Source: an uncultured beta proteobacterium
Lineage (GTDB): Bacteria; Pseudomonadota; Gammaproteobacteria; Burkholderiales; Burkholderiaceae_B
DNA: 14,928 bases
Assembly: GCA_903929925.1 (NCBI GenBank)
Contig: CAIYWO010000339.1
Coordinates: 1 to 14,928 of the forward strand
Reading direction: 5' to 3'
Shown here in pieces: positions 1 to 6,848 of this stretch (positions are counted from its first letter, which is position 1; each line of letters starts with the position of its first letter). The position numbers and the translations under genes are program-made. The notes under the pieces were generated by a model. It made no database searches. It worked only from the letters and a program-made list of their open reading frames with translations, and was not told the DNA's origin.

Positions 1-750
1 GGCATCGGTCCGTCGACGGCGGCAGCCATCGCCGCCTTTTGCTTTGGTGAGCGATCCGCGATCCTCGATGGCAATGTAAAGCGGGTATTCGCCCGACATG
101 CAGGAATCGAAGGTGACCCAACCACACGTGCGATAGAGCAACAGTTATGGTCGAAAGCGCGCGAAGAATTACCGTCTACCCGCGTCTGTCAGAGCGATCT
201 CAATGCGATGGCCACTTACACGCAGGGCTTGATGGATCTAGGCGCCACGCTTTGCACACGCAGCGGACCGCGCTGCCAGGACTGTCCAATTAGTTCAGAT
301 TGTGTCGCTCGCAAAGAGGGGCGGACAGATGAACTACCGACTGCGCGCGCGCGTAAAGTTCTACCAGAGCGTACAGTCGGGATGCTGATTGCCTATCAAT
401 CCGGTCACGTTCTGCTAGAAGAAAGACCGCAATCTGGGATTTGGGGTGGGCTTTGGAGTCTGCCCGAATTTGATGCGGAGGCATCCAGCCACGACGTCTG
501 CACCTCTCTTGGTCTACAGCCCCTGAAGGCGGAGCGGCTTCCCGCTTTTTTACATGTTTTTACCCACTACCGCTTAACAATCGCGCCGCAGCTCGTACAC
601 GTAGCCGAACCTAAGCGCCCAGCCGCGCAAAAGAGCCGCGCAAAGTCTGCACTGCATTGGATAAAAATCGCTTCGCTAGACAGTAAAGGCTTACCAGCAC
701 CGATCCGAAAATTGCTGCTCGGACTCACCAGCGGCAAGGTACTTAAATAA
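1..750 (+). CDS. mutY: A/G-specific adenine glycosylase MutY, 5' end missing
   Basis: Removes adenine mispaired with 8-oxoguanine or guanine in base-excision repair. The reading frame is open from base 1, so the true start lies before the window; 249 residues are visible against about 350 in the family, and roughly 100-110 N-terminal residues, including the catalytic Glu region, are lost. The visible part opens in the helix-hairpin-helix (GIGPSTAAAIA) and continues into ILDGNVKRVFAR, whose Asp (visible residue 23) matches the catalytic Asp of the HhH-GPD family. A [4Fe-4S] ligand set C-x6-C-x2-C-x5-C follows at visible residues 85, 92, 95 and 101. The rest, from about residue 115, looks like the MutT-like C-terminal domain that reads 8-oxoguanine. 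An internal ATG at 208 is not the start, because conserved family sequence lies upstream of it. The stop overlaps the end of convergent rodA by 8 bp. Confidence 0.95.
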   Translation, partial: GIGPSTAAAIAAFCFGERSAILDGNVKRVFARHAGIEGDPTTRAIEQQLWSKAREELPSTRVCQSDLNAMATYTQGLMDLGATLCTRSGPRCQDCPISSDCVARKEGRTDELPTARARKVLPERTVGMLIAYQSGHVLLEERPQSGIWGGLWSLPEFDAEASSHDVCTSLGLQPLKAERLPAFLHVFTHYRLTIAPQLVHVAEPKRPAAQKSRAKSALHWIKIASLDSKGLPAPIRKLLLGLTSGKVLK

Positions 751-1900
751 AACTGTTCTGAGTATCGTCTTGCGGCGGACGATATTTACTAATGCTCATG
801 AGAATGCCGCAAGCGATTCCGATCGTGAGCAAAGCGGTACCGCCATAGCTCAAGAATGGGAGTGGCACCCCCACTACGGGCAAGATCCCCGTCACCATTC
901 CAATATTTACAAAGACATAGACAAATAGCACCATAGTCAACGCACCCGCAAGCAAGCGACTCGCATGCGTTGGTGCGCCAACGGCTATTGCTAAACCCCG
1001 ACCAATCAAGACTAAATACAAAACTAACAACGTCACGCCCCCGTACAACCCAAATTCCTCTGCGAAGACGGCAAAGATGAAGTCAGTTGTACGTTCAGGG
1101 ATGAAGTCGAGCTGGCTCTGAGTACCAGCCATGTAGCCTTTCCCGTAAATTCCACCGGATCCAACAGCAATCGTCGACTGAATAATGTGAAAACCTTTAC
1201 CAAGCGGATCAGTGGTTGGATCAAGTAACGTACACACGCGATGCTTCTGATAATCGTGCAGACCGATCCAGGTAGTCTCTGGCTGACACAGCTCTTTTTG
1301 GTAGGCCACTATGCTTCCGATGCCAAGCACACCGACAACCAATAGCGGCACGAGCAACTTAAAAGACAGCCCCGCGAAATACATCACGCAAAACCCTGCA
1401 CCAAACACAAGCAAAGCGGTTCCAAGGTCCGGCTGCTTCACAATCAAAAGAAAGGGTACCGCTAGCAACGTGCCCGCCACCAAAAAATCTAGGACCCGCA
1501 CGGAACTCTCACGCGACTGAAAATACCAAACTAGCATCAGAGGCGCCGCAATTTTCATCATCTCGGATGGCTGTATTCGAGTAAATCCCAAATTCAGCCA
1601 ACGTGTTGCGCCCTTACTCGTATCACCAAAAAACATGACCCCAAGCAGCAGCACAATGCCTAGAACATAAAACGGGATCGCCAAGCGGATAATGACGTGC
1701 GGCGGCGTCATTGCCACCACCCACATTGCCGTCAGCGCGACCGCAAAATTGCGGACTTGATCAGCAAAGCGCCAATCGGTTCCGCCCACCGCGGAATGCA
1801 TCACGACGAGTCCAGCGCCCGCTAACAAAAGCAGCACAACCATTAAAGGCCAATCAATTGCGGTAATTGCCCGCACAAAAAACCTAAAGAGCATTTTCAT
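743..1900 (-). CDS. rodA: Rod-shape SEDS peptidoglycan glycosyltransferase RodA
   Basis: Inner-membrane SEDS-family polymerase that builds glycan strands from lipid II and works with PBP2 in the elongasome. The protein has 385 residues (the E. coli protein is about 370) and is a succession of hydrophobic segments consistent with about ten membrane helices. Family motifs are present: KQPDLGTA (153-160), the extracellular loop SQLDFIPERTTDFIF whose Asp273 matches the Asp usually regarded as catalytic in SEDS proteins, and the late signature PLPFLSYGGT (346-355). The ATG at 1900 overlaps the mrdA stop (ATGA) and has a GAGGTG ribosome site just upstream, so the two are probably coupled. A second Met two codons later is a possible start. 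It is last in the mre/mrd operon and converges on mutY. Confidence 0.97.
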   Translation of the reverse strand: MKMLFRFFVRAITAIDWPLMVVLLLLAGAGLVVMHSAVGGTDWRFADQVRNFAVALTAMWVVAMTPPHVIIRLAIPFYVLGIVLLLGVMFFGDTSKGATRWLNLGFTRIQPSEMMKIAAPLMLVWYFQSRESSVRVLDFLVAGTLLAVPFLLIVKQPDLGTALLVFGAGFCVMYFAGLSFKLLVPLLVVGVLGIGSIVAYQKELCQPETTWIGLHDYQKHRVCTLLDPTTDPLGKGFHIIQSTIAVGSGGIYGKGYMAGTQSQLDFIPERTTDFIFAVFAEEFGLYGGVTLLVLYLVLIGRGLAIAVGAPTHASRLLAGALTMVLFVYVFVNIGMVTGILPVVGVPLPFLSYGGTALLTIGIACGILMSISKYRPPQDDTQNSFI

Positions 1901-3795
1901 TGGGCACCTCGCTGCGGCTGTACAACGGGTGCTGCCAAGGGCACCTGCTTCTGATCACGCAGCAGCCAGGCGTCAAAAACCTTGCGCGCAATCGGAGCAG
2001 CAACACTCCCGCCCCATCCCGCATTCTCAACCAGCACAGCCACTGCAATTTTTGGTTGCTTCGCCGGCGCATAGGCCATAAACAAAGCATGATCTCGCAG
2101 GCGCTCATCGATCGCAGAGCTCTGATACTTTGCCCCGCGCAGACTGTAAACCTGTGCGGTGCCTGTCTTACCTGCTGTTTGATACGGGGCACCTGCAAAC
2201 GCCTGACTCGCTGTGCCCGAAAGTGTCACGTCGATCAGTGCACGTCTGATGACCTCCAGGTTCTCCCGCTTGAGCGCGATAGAGTGCGTCGTTTCGGGCT
2301 CCACCGCAGTTTGCTCACCCGAAAGAGAATCGCGGATCGAACGCAACAAGTGCGGTTTCATATAGGCACCGTCATTCGCCATGACTGCAGTGGCTTGTGC
2401 GAGCTGCATGAGAGTGAAGGCGTTGTATCCCTGTCCGACAGCCACAGATACTGTCTCCCCGCCATACCACCTTTGCTGCTCACGCGTCTTGTAAGCAGCA
2501 CGCTTCCATTCTGTTGAGGGCAACACGCCGCGGCGCTCCCCTTCGATATCCACACCAGTCAGTTGACCGAAACCAAAGGGCTTCATGAAATCGTGTAGCG
2601 CATTGACGCCGATCTCGGGACCCAAGGAATAGAAGTAGGTATCTGATGAAACCACCAGAGCGTGGTGCATATCAATGGAACCAAATGCTGTTGAACCTGC
2701 GTTTCTAAATCTCTGGCCTGCAAACTCAAAAAAGCCGGGATCATCGATCCGCTCGTTTGCGCGCCGCTTCTTTAGCTCAAGCGCCGCAAGCGCCACAAAA
2801 GGCTTGTAGGTTGACCCAATGGGGTACGTGCCATAGACGGGCCGATTAATCAACGGATGATCGGGGGACTCATTCAGACGCCGCCAGCTCTCGACATCGA
2901 TCCCATCTACAAATAGATTAGGATCGAAAGAGGGCTGCGACACAAACGCGAGAATTTCTCCGGTGGAAGGCTCAATCGCCACCAGAGCGCCTCGCAAATT
3001 CTTGAAGGCCTCCTCAGCGATACGTTGAAGTCCCATATCAAGCGATAAGGTCAAGTTTGCGCCAGGCACTGGGTCTAACTTGCGTAAGACGCGCACAGGG
3101 CGTCCGCGTGCGGTGATCTCTAGCTCTTCTAACCCTGTCTTGCCGTGCAAGAGTGTTTCATACGTTTTTTCAATGCCTTTCTTGCCGATGATATCGGTGC
3201 CACGATAATTGCCGAGCTCATTTCTCTCTTCGAGCGCATGCAAATCTGACTCGGAAATACGTCCGACATAGCCGACCACATGGGCGGCCGCCTGCCCTTG
3301 CGGATACTCACGCACCCAACGCGCTCTGAGCTCAACACCAGGAAAGCGCATAGAGTGTGCAGAGAACCATGCAGCCTCGGTCTCATTCAAATTATTTCGT
3401 AGCACCACGCCCGCGTAACGGCCGCTTTCAGCAACCCGCCGTTTGAAACGTCGCTGATCCGCTGGGCCGACATACACAATCGGTGTCAACTTGCTCAGCA
3501 GCTCGTCAATATTGCCAGCCTTTGCTGGTACGACCTCAAGCGTAAAGCTCAGTACATTACGTGCAAGTACCTCACCGTTGCGATCAAAAATATCCCCACG
3601 TCGTGGCGCAATCGGAACAACCGCCATCCGATTATTGTCGGCCCGTGCTGACAAACTGTCGTGGCGATCCACCTGTAATACCCAAAAGCGCATAACCAGA
3701 ACAGCAAAGCAGGCAACAGCGAACAGCCCGGCCGTGACAGCTCGAAACAAAAATTTGTTTTTTTGTAGCTGATCCGTTTTTTTAAAATCAAACAT
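1897..3795 (-). CDS. mrdA: Penicillin-binding protein 2, elongasome transpeptidase
   Basis: Class B penicillin-binding protein that cross-links peptidoglycan during lateral wall growth as the partner of RodA. In 632 residues: a short Lys-rich cytoplasmic tail, one membrane anchor at about 16-37, a non-catalytic dimerisation/pedestal region with the class B motif RRGDIFDRNG (65-74), then the transpeptidase domain. The active-site motifs are STYK with nucleophile Ser328 and Lys331, SSD at 383-385 (Ser-x-Asp, as is normal for PBP2), and KTGT at 543-546. The C-terminal tail is rich in Pro, Gln and Ala. The ATG lies 12 bp after the mreD stop and has no clear Shine-Dalgarno sequence, so translation may depend on coupling from mreD. 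The first 14 codons carry two A7 runs, one forming an in-frame A AAA AAC heptamer (see findings). Confidence 0.97.
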   Translation of the reverse strand: MFDFKKTDQLQKNKFLFRAVTAGLFAVACFAVLVMRFWVLQVDRHDSLSARADNNRMAVVPIAPRRGDIFDRNGEVLARNVLSFTLEVVPAKAGNIDELLSKLTPIVYVGPADQRRFKRRVAESGRYAGVVLRNNLNETEAAWFSAHSMRFPGVELRARWVREYPQGQAAAHVVGYVGRISESDLHALEERNELGNYRGTDIIGKKGIEKTYETLLHGKTGLEELEITARGRPVRVLRKLDPVPGANLTLSLDMGLQRIAEEAFKNLRGALVAIEPSTGEILAFVSQPSFDPNLFVDGIDVESWRRLNESPDHPLINRPVYGTYPIGSTYKPFVALAALELKKRRANERIDDPGFFEFAGQRFRNAGSTAFGSIDMHHALVVSSDTYFYSLGPEIGVNALHDFMKPFGFGQLTGVDIEGERRGVLPSTEWKRAAYKTREQQRWYGGETVSVAVGQGYNAFTLMQLAQATAVMANDGAYMKPHLLRSIRDSLSGEQTAVEPETTHSIALKRENLEVIRRALIDVTLSGTASQAFAGAPYQTAGKTGTAQVYSLRGAKYQSSAIDERLRDHALFMAYAPAKQPKIAVAVLVENAGWGGSVAAPIARKVFDAWLLRDQKQVPLAAPVVQPQRGAQ

Positions 3796-3807
3796 ACGCG
3801 GCGGGCT

Positions 3808-4359
3808 TTAGCCGATACCTGACCCGGCATCGTCCATACGATGCTGAGGCAACAGTAATAACCATCCAACAAGCGGCCAGCAAGCCGCCGTAAGCAGAGC
3901 GGCAGGCAGCCATGACCACCCCGGCCAGGCACTTACCAAAAAAGTGCCTACTAGTACCGTCACGAACTTAGCGCCTACAAACAAGGGAAGCAAATGCATC
4001 GCTTGTCTCAATAAATCAAAGCGCATCAATCGGCGATGCAGCATTTGTGTACCGTAAACGACAAGGGCATACAACAACGCTTGCAAGCCAAGCGGACCCG
4101 CATCATGAACGTCCAGCGTTAAACCAAAGCAAAAAGCAGCGACCATGCCCATACGACGCGGTTGATGGAAAGACCAGAAGGCGATCACAACCAAGAGAAT
4201 GTCTGGAGTGCCCGGCCAATTTCGCCAAGGTAACAGCGACAACAGCCAAATACAGACTGTCGTTGCCCAGATATAACGCCACCCCATTGCCGTCTCAAGC
4301 GAGTGCGGGTGCAAGTTGCGCGCTTGCGACAGCGAGGACCCGAGCGAGTGCTTTGCCAT
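3808..4359 (-). CDS. mreD: Rod-shape determining membrane protein MreD
   Basis: Small integral membrane protein of the elongasome that associates with MreC. From the chosen ATG the product has 183 residues (the E. coli protein is about 160): a polar N-terminus of about 25 residues, then four to six hydrophobic helices, with the family-like stretch FGLTLDVHDAGPLGLQAL in the middle. The frame allows a start at 4395, inside mreC. I prefer 4359 because AGAGGGG sits 8 nt upstream and the start then falls 13 bp after the mreC stop. MreD is poorly conserved, so the call leans on membrane topology, the short motif and its place between mreC and mrdA. Confidence 0.93.
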   Translation of the reverse strand: MAKHSLGSSLSQARNLHPHSLETAMGWRYIWATTVCIWLLSLLPWRNWPGTPDILLVVIAFWSFHQPRRMGMVAAFCFGLTLDVHDAGPLGLQALLYALVVYGTQMLHRRLMRFDLLRQAMHLLPLFVGAKFVTVLVGTFLVSAWPGWSWLPAALLTAACWPLVGWLLLLPQHRMDDAGSGIG

Positions 4360-4367
4360 GGAGGTAG

Positions 4368-4374
4368 CCCCTCT
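4368..4374 (-). promoter_or_regulatory. Ribosome binding site deciding the mreD start
   Basis: On the minus strand AGAGGGG lies 8 nt before the ATG at 4359 and overlaps the mreC stop codon. It supports the shorter MreD, beginning MAKHSLGSS, over the start at 4395 and suggests that translation passes from mreC to mreD. Confidence 0.6.
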
Positions 4375-5290
4375 ATTTTCCGGTTGTTGACGCACGAACC
4401 GGCTCCGCTGCAGGCGCTGGGACGCCCGGTGTCAAAAACGCCTGGTCAGCATCAAGCGACACCTGCAGCACAAGAAAATGTCGATTACGCTCGGGATGCG
4501 AAAGCGGTTTAGCCTCTGCACGTGCAAAACCAGAGGCAGGACTGCGTTCGACACGATCAATTCGCCCAACAAACAAACCTGGTGGAAAAACGCCACCGAC
4601 ACCACTCGTCACCAGAGTATCGCCATCTTTGATATCTGCATCGGACGAAAAATAACGCACTTCAACTTTACCTGGAGAGCCCGAGCCGAAGGCGATCAAC
4701 CGCAAGCCATTGCGCAACACCTGCACAGGTATGGATACCGCCTCGTCAGTCAGCATGGCAGCCTCGGAGGTCATAGCAGTTACACGCGTGATTTGGCCCA
4801 CGACGCCGCTTTCATCAATGACTGGCATGCCAGGGGCTATCCCTGCGCGGCTACCCTTATTGAAAACAATGCGACGCACAAAGGCGCTGGATGGCTCATA
4901 CAGCACCTCAACCACAACAGCCGGACGATCTGCGGCTTTTTCGAGAACACCCAACAAGCGCCGCAACTGCTCGTTCTCAGCGGTTAATAATGCAGCACGG
5001 GTAGCAACTTGCGCCATTTCAATACGCTGGCGTTGCAGTGCTTCGCTTTCTGTCTTAATTAAGGAGGCTGCGTTCAGCCAGCCATCGAATGCGGTCAACG
5101 CATCTTTCGGTAGCATCACCAATCTCTGAAAGGGATAAACAACCGTTGCGATGGTCTGCCGAACTGGATTTGAAGACTTCCAGAGGGCGTCAGTAAACAA
5201 CAACGCCACTGCGACGAGCAGCAGGAATGTCAGCGTAACTTCGGCGGCGGTGCCATGCCGAAAAAGTCGTAGGGTGACGTGTCGTTGCAT
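4373..5290 (-). CDS. mreC: Rod-shape determining protein MreC
   Basis: Bitopic periplasmic scaffold of the elongasome that links the MreB/MreD complex to PBP2. The 305-residue product has a basic cytoplasmic N-terminus, one membrane helix at about 19-34, a coiled-coil-like segment at about 80-118 (many Glu, Gln, Leu and Arg, ending in AENEQLRRLLG), and the two beta-barrel domains from about 124 to 275 with family phrases such as NKGSRAGIAPGMPVID and GVVGQITRV. The tail after 280 is rich in Pro and Ala and probably disordered. It lies 55 bp downstream of mreB. That gap holds only a weak CCCT/AGGG pairing and no convincing terminator, so cotranscription with mreB is likely. The ribosome site before the ATG is weak (GAG). 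Confidence 0.96.
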   Translation of the reverse strand: MQRHVTLRLFRHGTAAEVTLTFLLLVAVALLFTDALWKSSNPVRQTIATVVYPFQRLVMLPKDALTAFDGWLNAASLIKTESEALQRQRIEMAQVATRAALLTAENEQLRRLLGVLEKAADRPAVVVEVLYEPSSAFVRRIVFNKGSRAGIAPGMPVIDESGVVGQITRVTAMTSEAAMLTDEAVSIPVQVLRNGLRLIAFGSGSPGKVEVRYFSSDADIKDGDTLVTSGVGGVFPPGLFVGRIDRVERSPASGFARAEAKPLSHPERNRHFLVLQVSLDADQAFLTPGVPAPAAEPVRASTTGK

Positions 5291-5345
5291 GAAAACTCAA
5301 TACAAAGTGACCCGGTCCCTAAATAGAAATAAGGGTTCAGGGCAA

Positions 5346-6389
5346 CTAGTCGTTAATAAATATCGCGCCTAGTTTTTCCAGATGCTCAAGGGCGTCACCG
5401 CATCCACGCACCACGCAAGTCAGTGGATCATCAGCGACGATCACAGGCAAGCCGGTTTCCTCTTGCAACAAACGATCGAGGTCGCGTAGCAAGGCGCCAC
5501 CACCTGTCAGGGAAATACCCTTGTCGGTAATGTCTGCACCAAGCTCAGGTGGGGTTTGCTCAAGAGCGATTTTGACGGCAGAGACAATTTGGTTGAGCGG
5601 ATCCGTCAACGACTCAAGGATCTCATTCGAGGAAACGGTAAAACTGCGTGGCACACCCTCTGCCAAATTACGGCCTTTCACTTCGATTTCACGGACTTCA
5701 GAGCCAGGGAAGGCTGAACCGATTTCTTTCTTGATCAACTCGGCTGTTGGCTCACCAATCAGCATGCCGTAGTTGCGCCGGATGTAATTGACGATGGCTT
5801 CGTCGAACTTATCGCCCCCCACGCGCACAGAGCCTTTGTAAACCATGCCGCCCAGAGAAATCACCGCAACCTCAGTTGTGCCGCCGCCGATATCGACCAC
5901 CATGGAGCCGCTCGCGTCAGAGACATTCAGACCGGCACCAATTGCAGCCGCCATGGGCTCTTCGATCAAGTAAACCTGGCTAGCACCAGCACCTAGGGCT
6001 GATTCGCGGATTGCACGACGCTCGACCTGTGTTGAGCCGCAAGGCACGCAGACGATAATCCGTGGGCTCGGCGCGAACATATTGCGCGGATGCACCATAC
6101 GAATGAATTGCTTGAGCATCTGCTCGGTGACCGTGAAATCGGCAATCACGCCGTCTTTCATGGGACGAATGGCCTCAATGTTGCCCGGAACACGCCCGAG
6201 CATCTGTTTCGCCTCGCGACCAACCGCTTGAATGATTTTTTTGCCTCCGGGGCCACCGTCATGGCGAATCGCCACGACAGAAGGCTCGTCGAGCACAATG
6301 CCCTTGCCACGGACGTAAATAAGCGTATTGGCCGTCCCGAGGTCGATTGCCATATCGCTGGAAAAATAACTACGAAGGAATCCGAACAT
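5346..6389 (-). CDS. mreB: Actin-like cell-shape protein MreB
   Basis: Bacterial actin that polymerises on the inner membrane and steers lateral wall synthesis. The 347-residue product has the usual family length. The first 12 residues (MFGFLRSYFSSD) resemble the amphipathic membrane-binding helix of Gram-negative MreB. The nucleotide-binding motifs are phosphate-1 DLGTANT (16-22), IEEPMAAAIGAG (142-153) carrying the Glu linked to hydrolysis, phosphate-2 DIGGGTTEV (166-174), and the adenosine motif LTGGGALL (294-301). It is the first gene of the minus-strand operon. A TAGG ribosome site lies a few bases before the ATG. Its promoter should lie in the 149 bp gap shared with divergent gatC. Confidence 0.98.
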   Translation of the reverse strand: MFGFLRSYFSSDMAIDLGTANTLIYVRGKGIVLDEPSVVAIRHDGGPGGKKIIQAVGREAKQMLGRVPGNIEAIRPMKDGVIADFTVTEQMLKQFIRMVHPRNMFAPSPRIIVCVPCGSTQVERRAIRESALGAGASQVYLIEEPMAAAIGAGLNVSDASGSMVVDIGGGTTEVAVISLGGMVYKGSVRVGGDKFDEAIVNYIRRNYGMLIGEPTAELIKKEIGSAFPGSEVREIEVKGRNLAEGVPRSFTVSSNEILESLTDPLNQIVSAVKIALEQTPPELGADITDKGISLTGGGALLRDLDRLLQEETGLPVIVADDPLTCVVRGCGDALEHLEKLGAIFIND

Positions 6390-6538
6390 GAGTGCCTAGC
6401 CAGAAAAATTGACGCGCGCAACGCGCTGCGATTGACCTTCTATCATAACTTATAATTCTTTAAGTAACGGCAAAATATGCCTCTCGTTTAGCCCTGAACT
6501 GCGGGGTTAAACAACCTGAAATGGATTAACCCACGCCC
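6390..6538. promoter_or_regulatory. Divergent mreB / gatC promoter region
   Basis: This 149 bp gap separates the two divergent operons and is clearly more AT-rich than its flanks at about 6438-6475. On the plus strand TATAAT occurs at 6451-6456, with TTGACC at 6432-6437; that 13 bp spacing is too short for an ideal sigma-70 promoter. On the minus strand TATGAT (complement of 6442-6447) could serve as the mreB -10, but no good -35 lies at 17 bp. Both -10 candidates sit within 15 bp of each other, so the two promoters, if real, would overlap. The gatC-proximal end also carries a perfect inverted repeat. Confidence 0.45.
6504..6532. repeat. 7 bp perfect inverted repeat before gatC
   Basis: GGGTTAA at 6504-6510 is matched by TTAACCC at 6526-6532, with 15 bases between. 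The right arm ends 6 bases before the gatC ATG, where a ribosome site would be expected, and no good Shine-Dalgarno sequence is visible there. It could be a protein-binding site or an RNA hairpin in the gatCAB leader. Its function is unknown. Confidence 0.5.
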
Positions 6539-6847
6539 ATGGCTCTCACCGACCAAGAAGTCGTCCGTATCGCCCGTCTGGCAAGGCTGCACCTTACCGA
6601 AGCACAGCAAACGCAGGCTAAAACGGATCTAAACAAGATTCTAGGCATCATTCAAACCTTACAAGCGGTCGACACAACCGGCGTGGAGCCGTTGGCGCAC
6701 CCTTTATCGGCCGTCACAGAGGTGTCTTTGCGCCTGCGCGAAGACCAGGTGACAGAAATATCATCCGTCGAGAGGCGCGAGGCGCTCATGGCGAACGCGC
6801 CCGGCTCCGCTCAAGGCTTGTTTCTGGTTCCAAAGGTGCTTGAATAA
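6539..6847 (+). CDS. gatC: Asp-tRNA(Asn)/Glu-tRNA(Gln) amidotransferase subunit C
   Basis: Small subunit that wraps around GatA and GatB and stabilises the GatCAB complex. The 102 residues match the family size. The N-terminal helix reads VVRIARLARLHLTE, the centre carries VEPLAHPL, and the C-terminus ends in the conserved APGSAQGLFLVPKVLE. The start at 6539 is the only reasonable ATG: the one at 6521 runs into a stop after two codons. The upstream region lacks a clear ribosome site and ends in a 7 bp inverted repeat. It is the first gene of gatCAB, and the gatA ATG follows its stop after a single base. Confidence 0.96.
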   Translation: MALTDQEVVRIARLARLHLTEAQQTQAKTDLNKILGIIQTLQAVDTTGVEPLAHPLSAVTEVSLRLREDQVTEISSVERREALMANAPGSAQGLFLVPKVLE

Positions 6848-6848
6848 G

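Noticed and set aside
1900..2517. 205-codon open frame antisense to mrdA
   Set aside because: It lies fully inside a clear PBP2 gene, its translation shows no recognisable domain, and its length is explained by codon bias of the gene on the other strand.
3777..3783. First A7 run of mrdA as a -1 frameshift site
   Set aside because: The codon phase is AAA AAA ACG, which does not place a canonical X XXY YYZ heptamer in frame.
3549..3932. 127-codon frame spanning the mreD/mrdA junction
   Set aside because: Overlaps two well-supported genes in another frame; translation is Cys/Trp-rich and lacks motifs.
4478..4987. 169-codon open frame antisense to mreC
   Set aside because: Fully inside mreC, no family resemblance, no ribosome site; treated as a shadow.
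5291..5345. Possible terminator or attenuator between mreB and mreC
   Set aside because: Only a 4 bp CCCT/AGGG pairing with an AT loop and no T-run after it; too weak to call.
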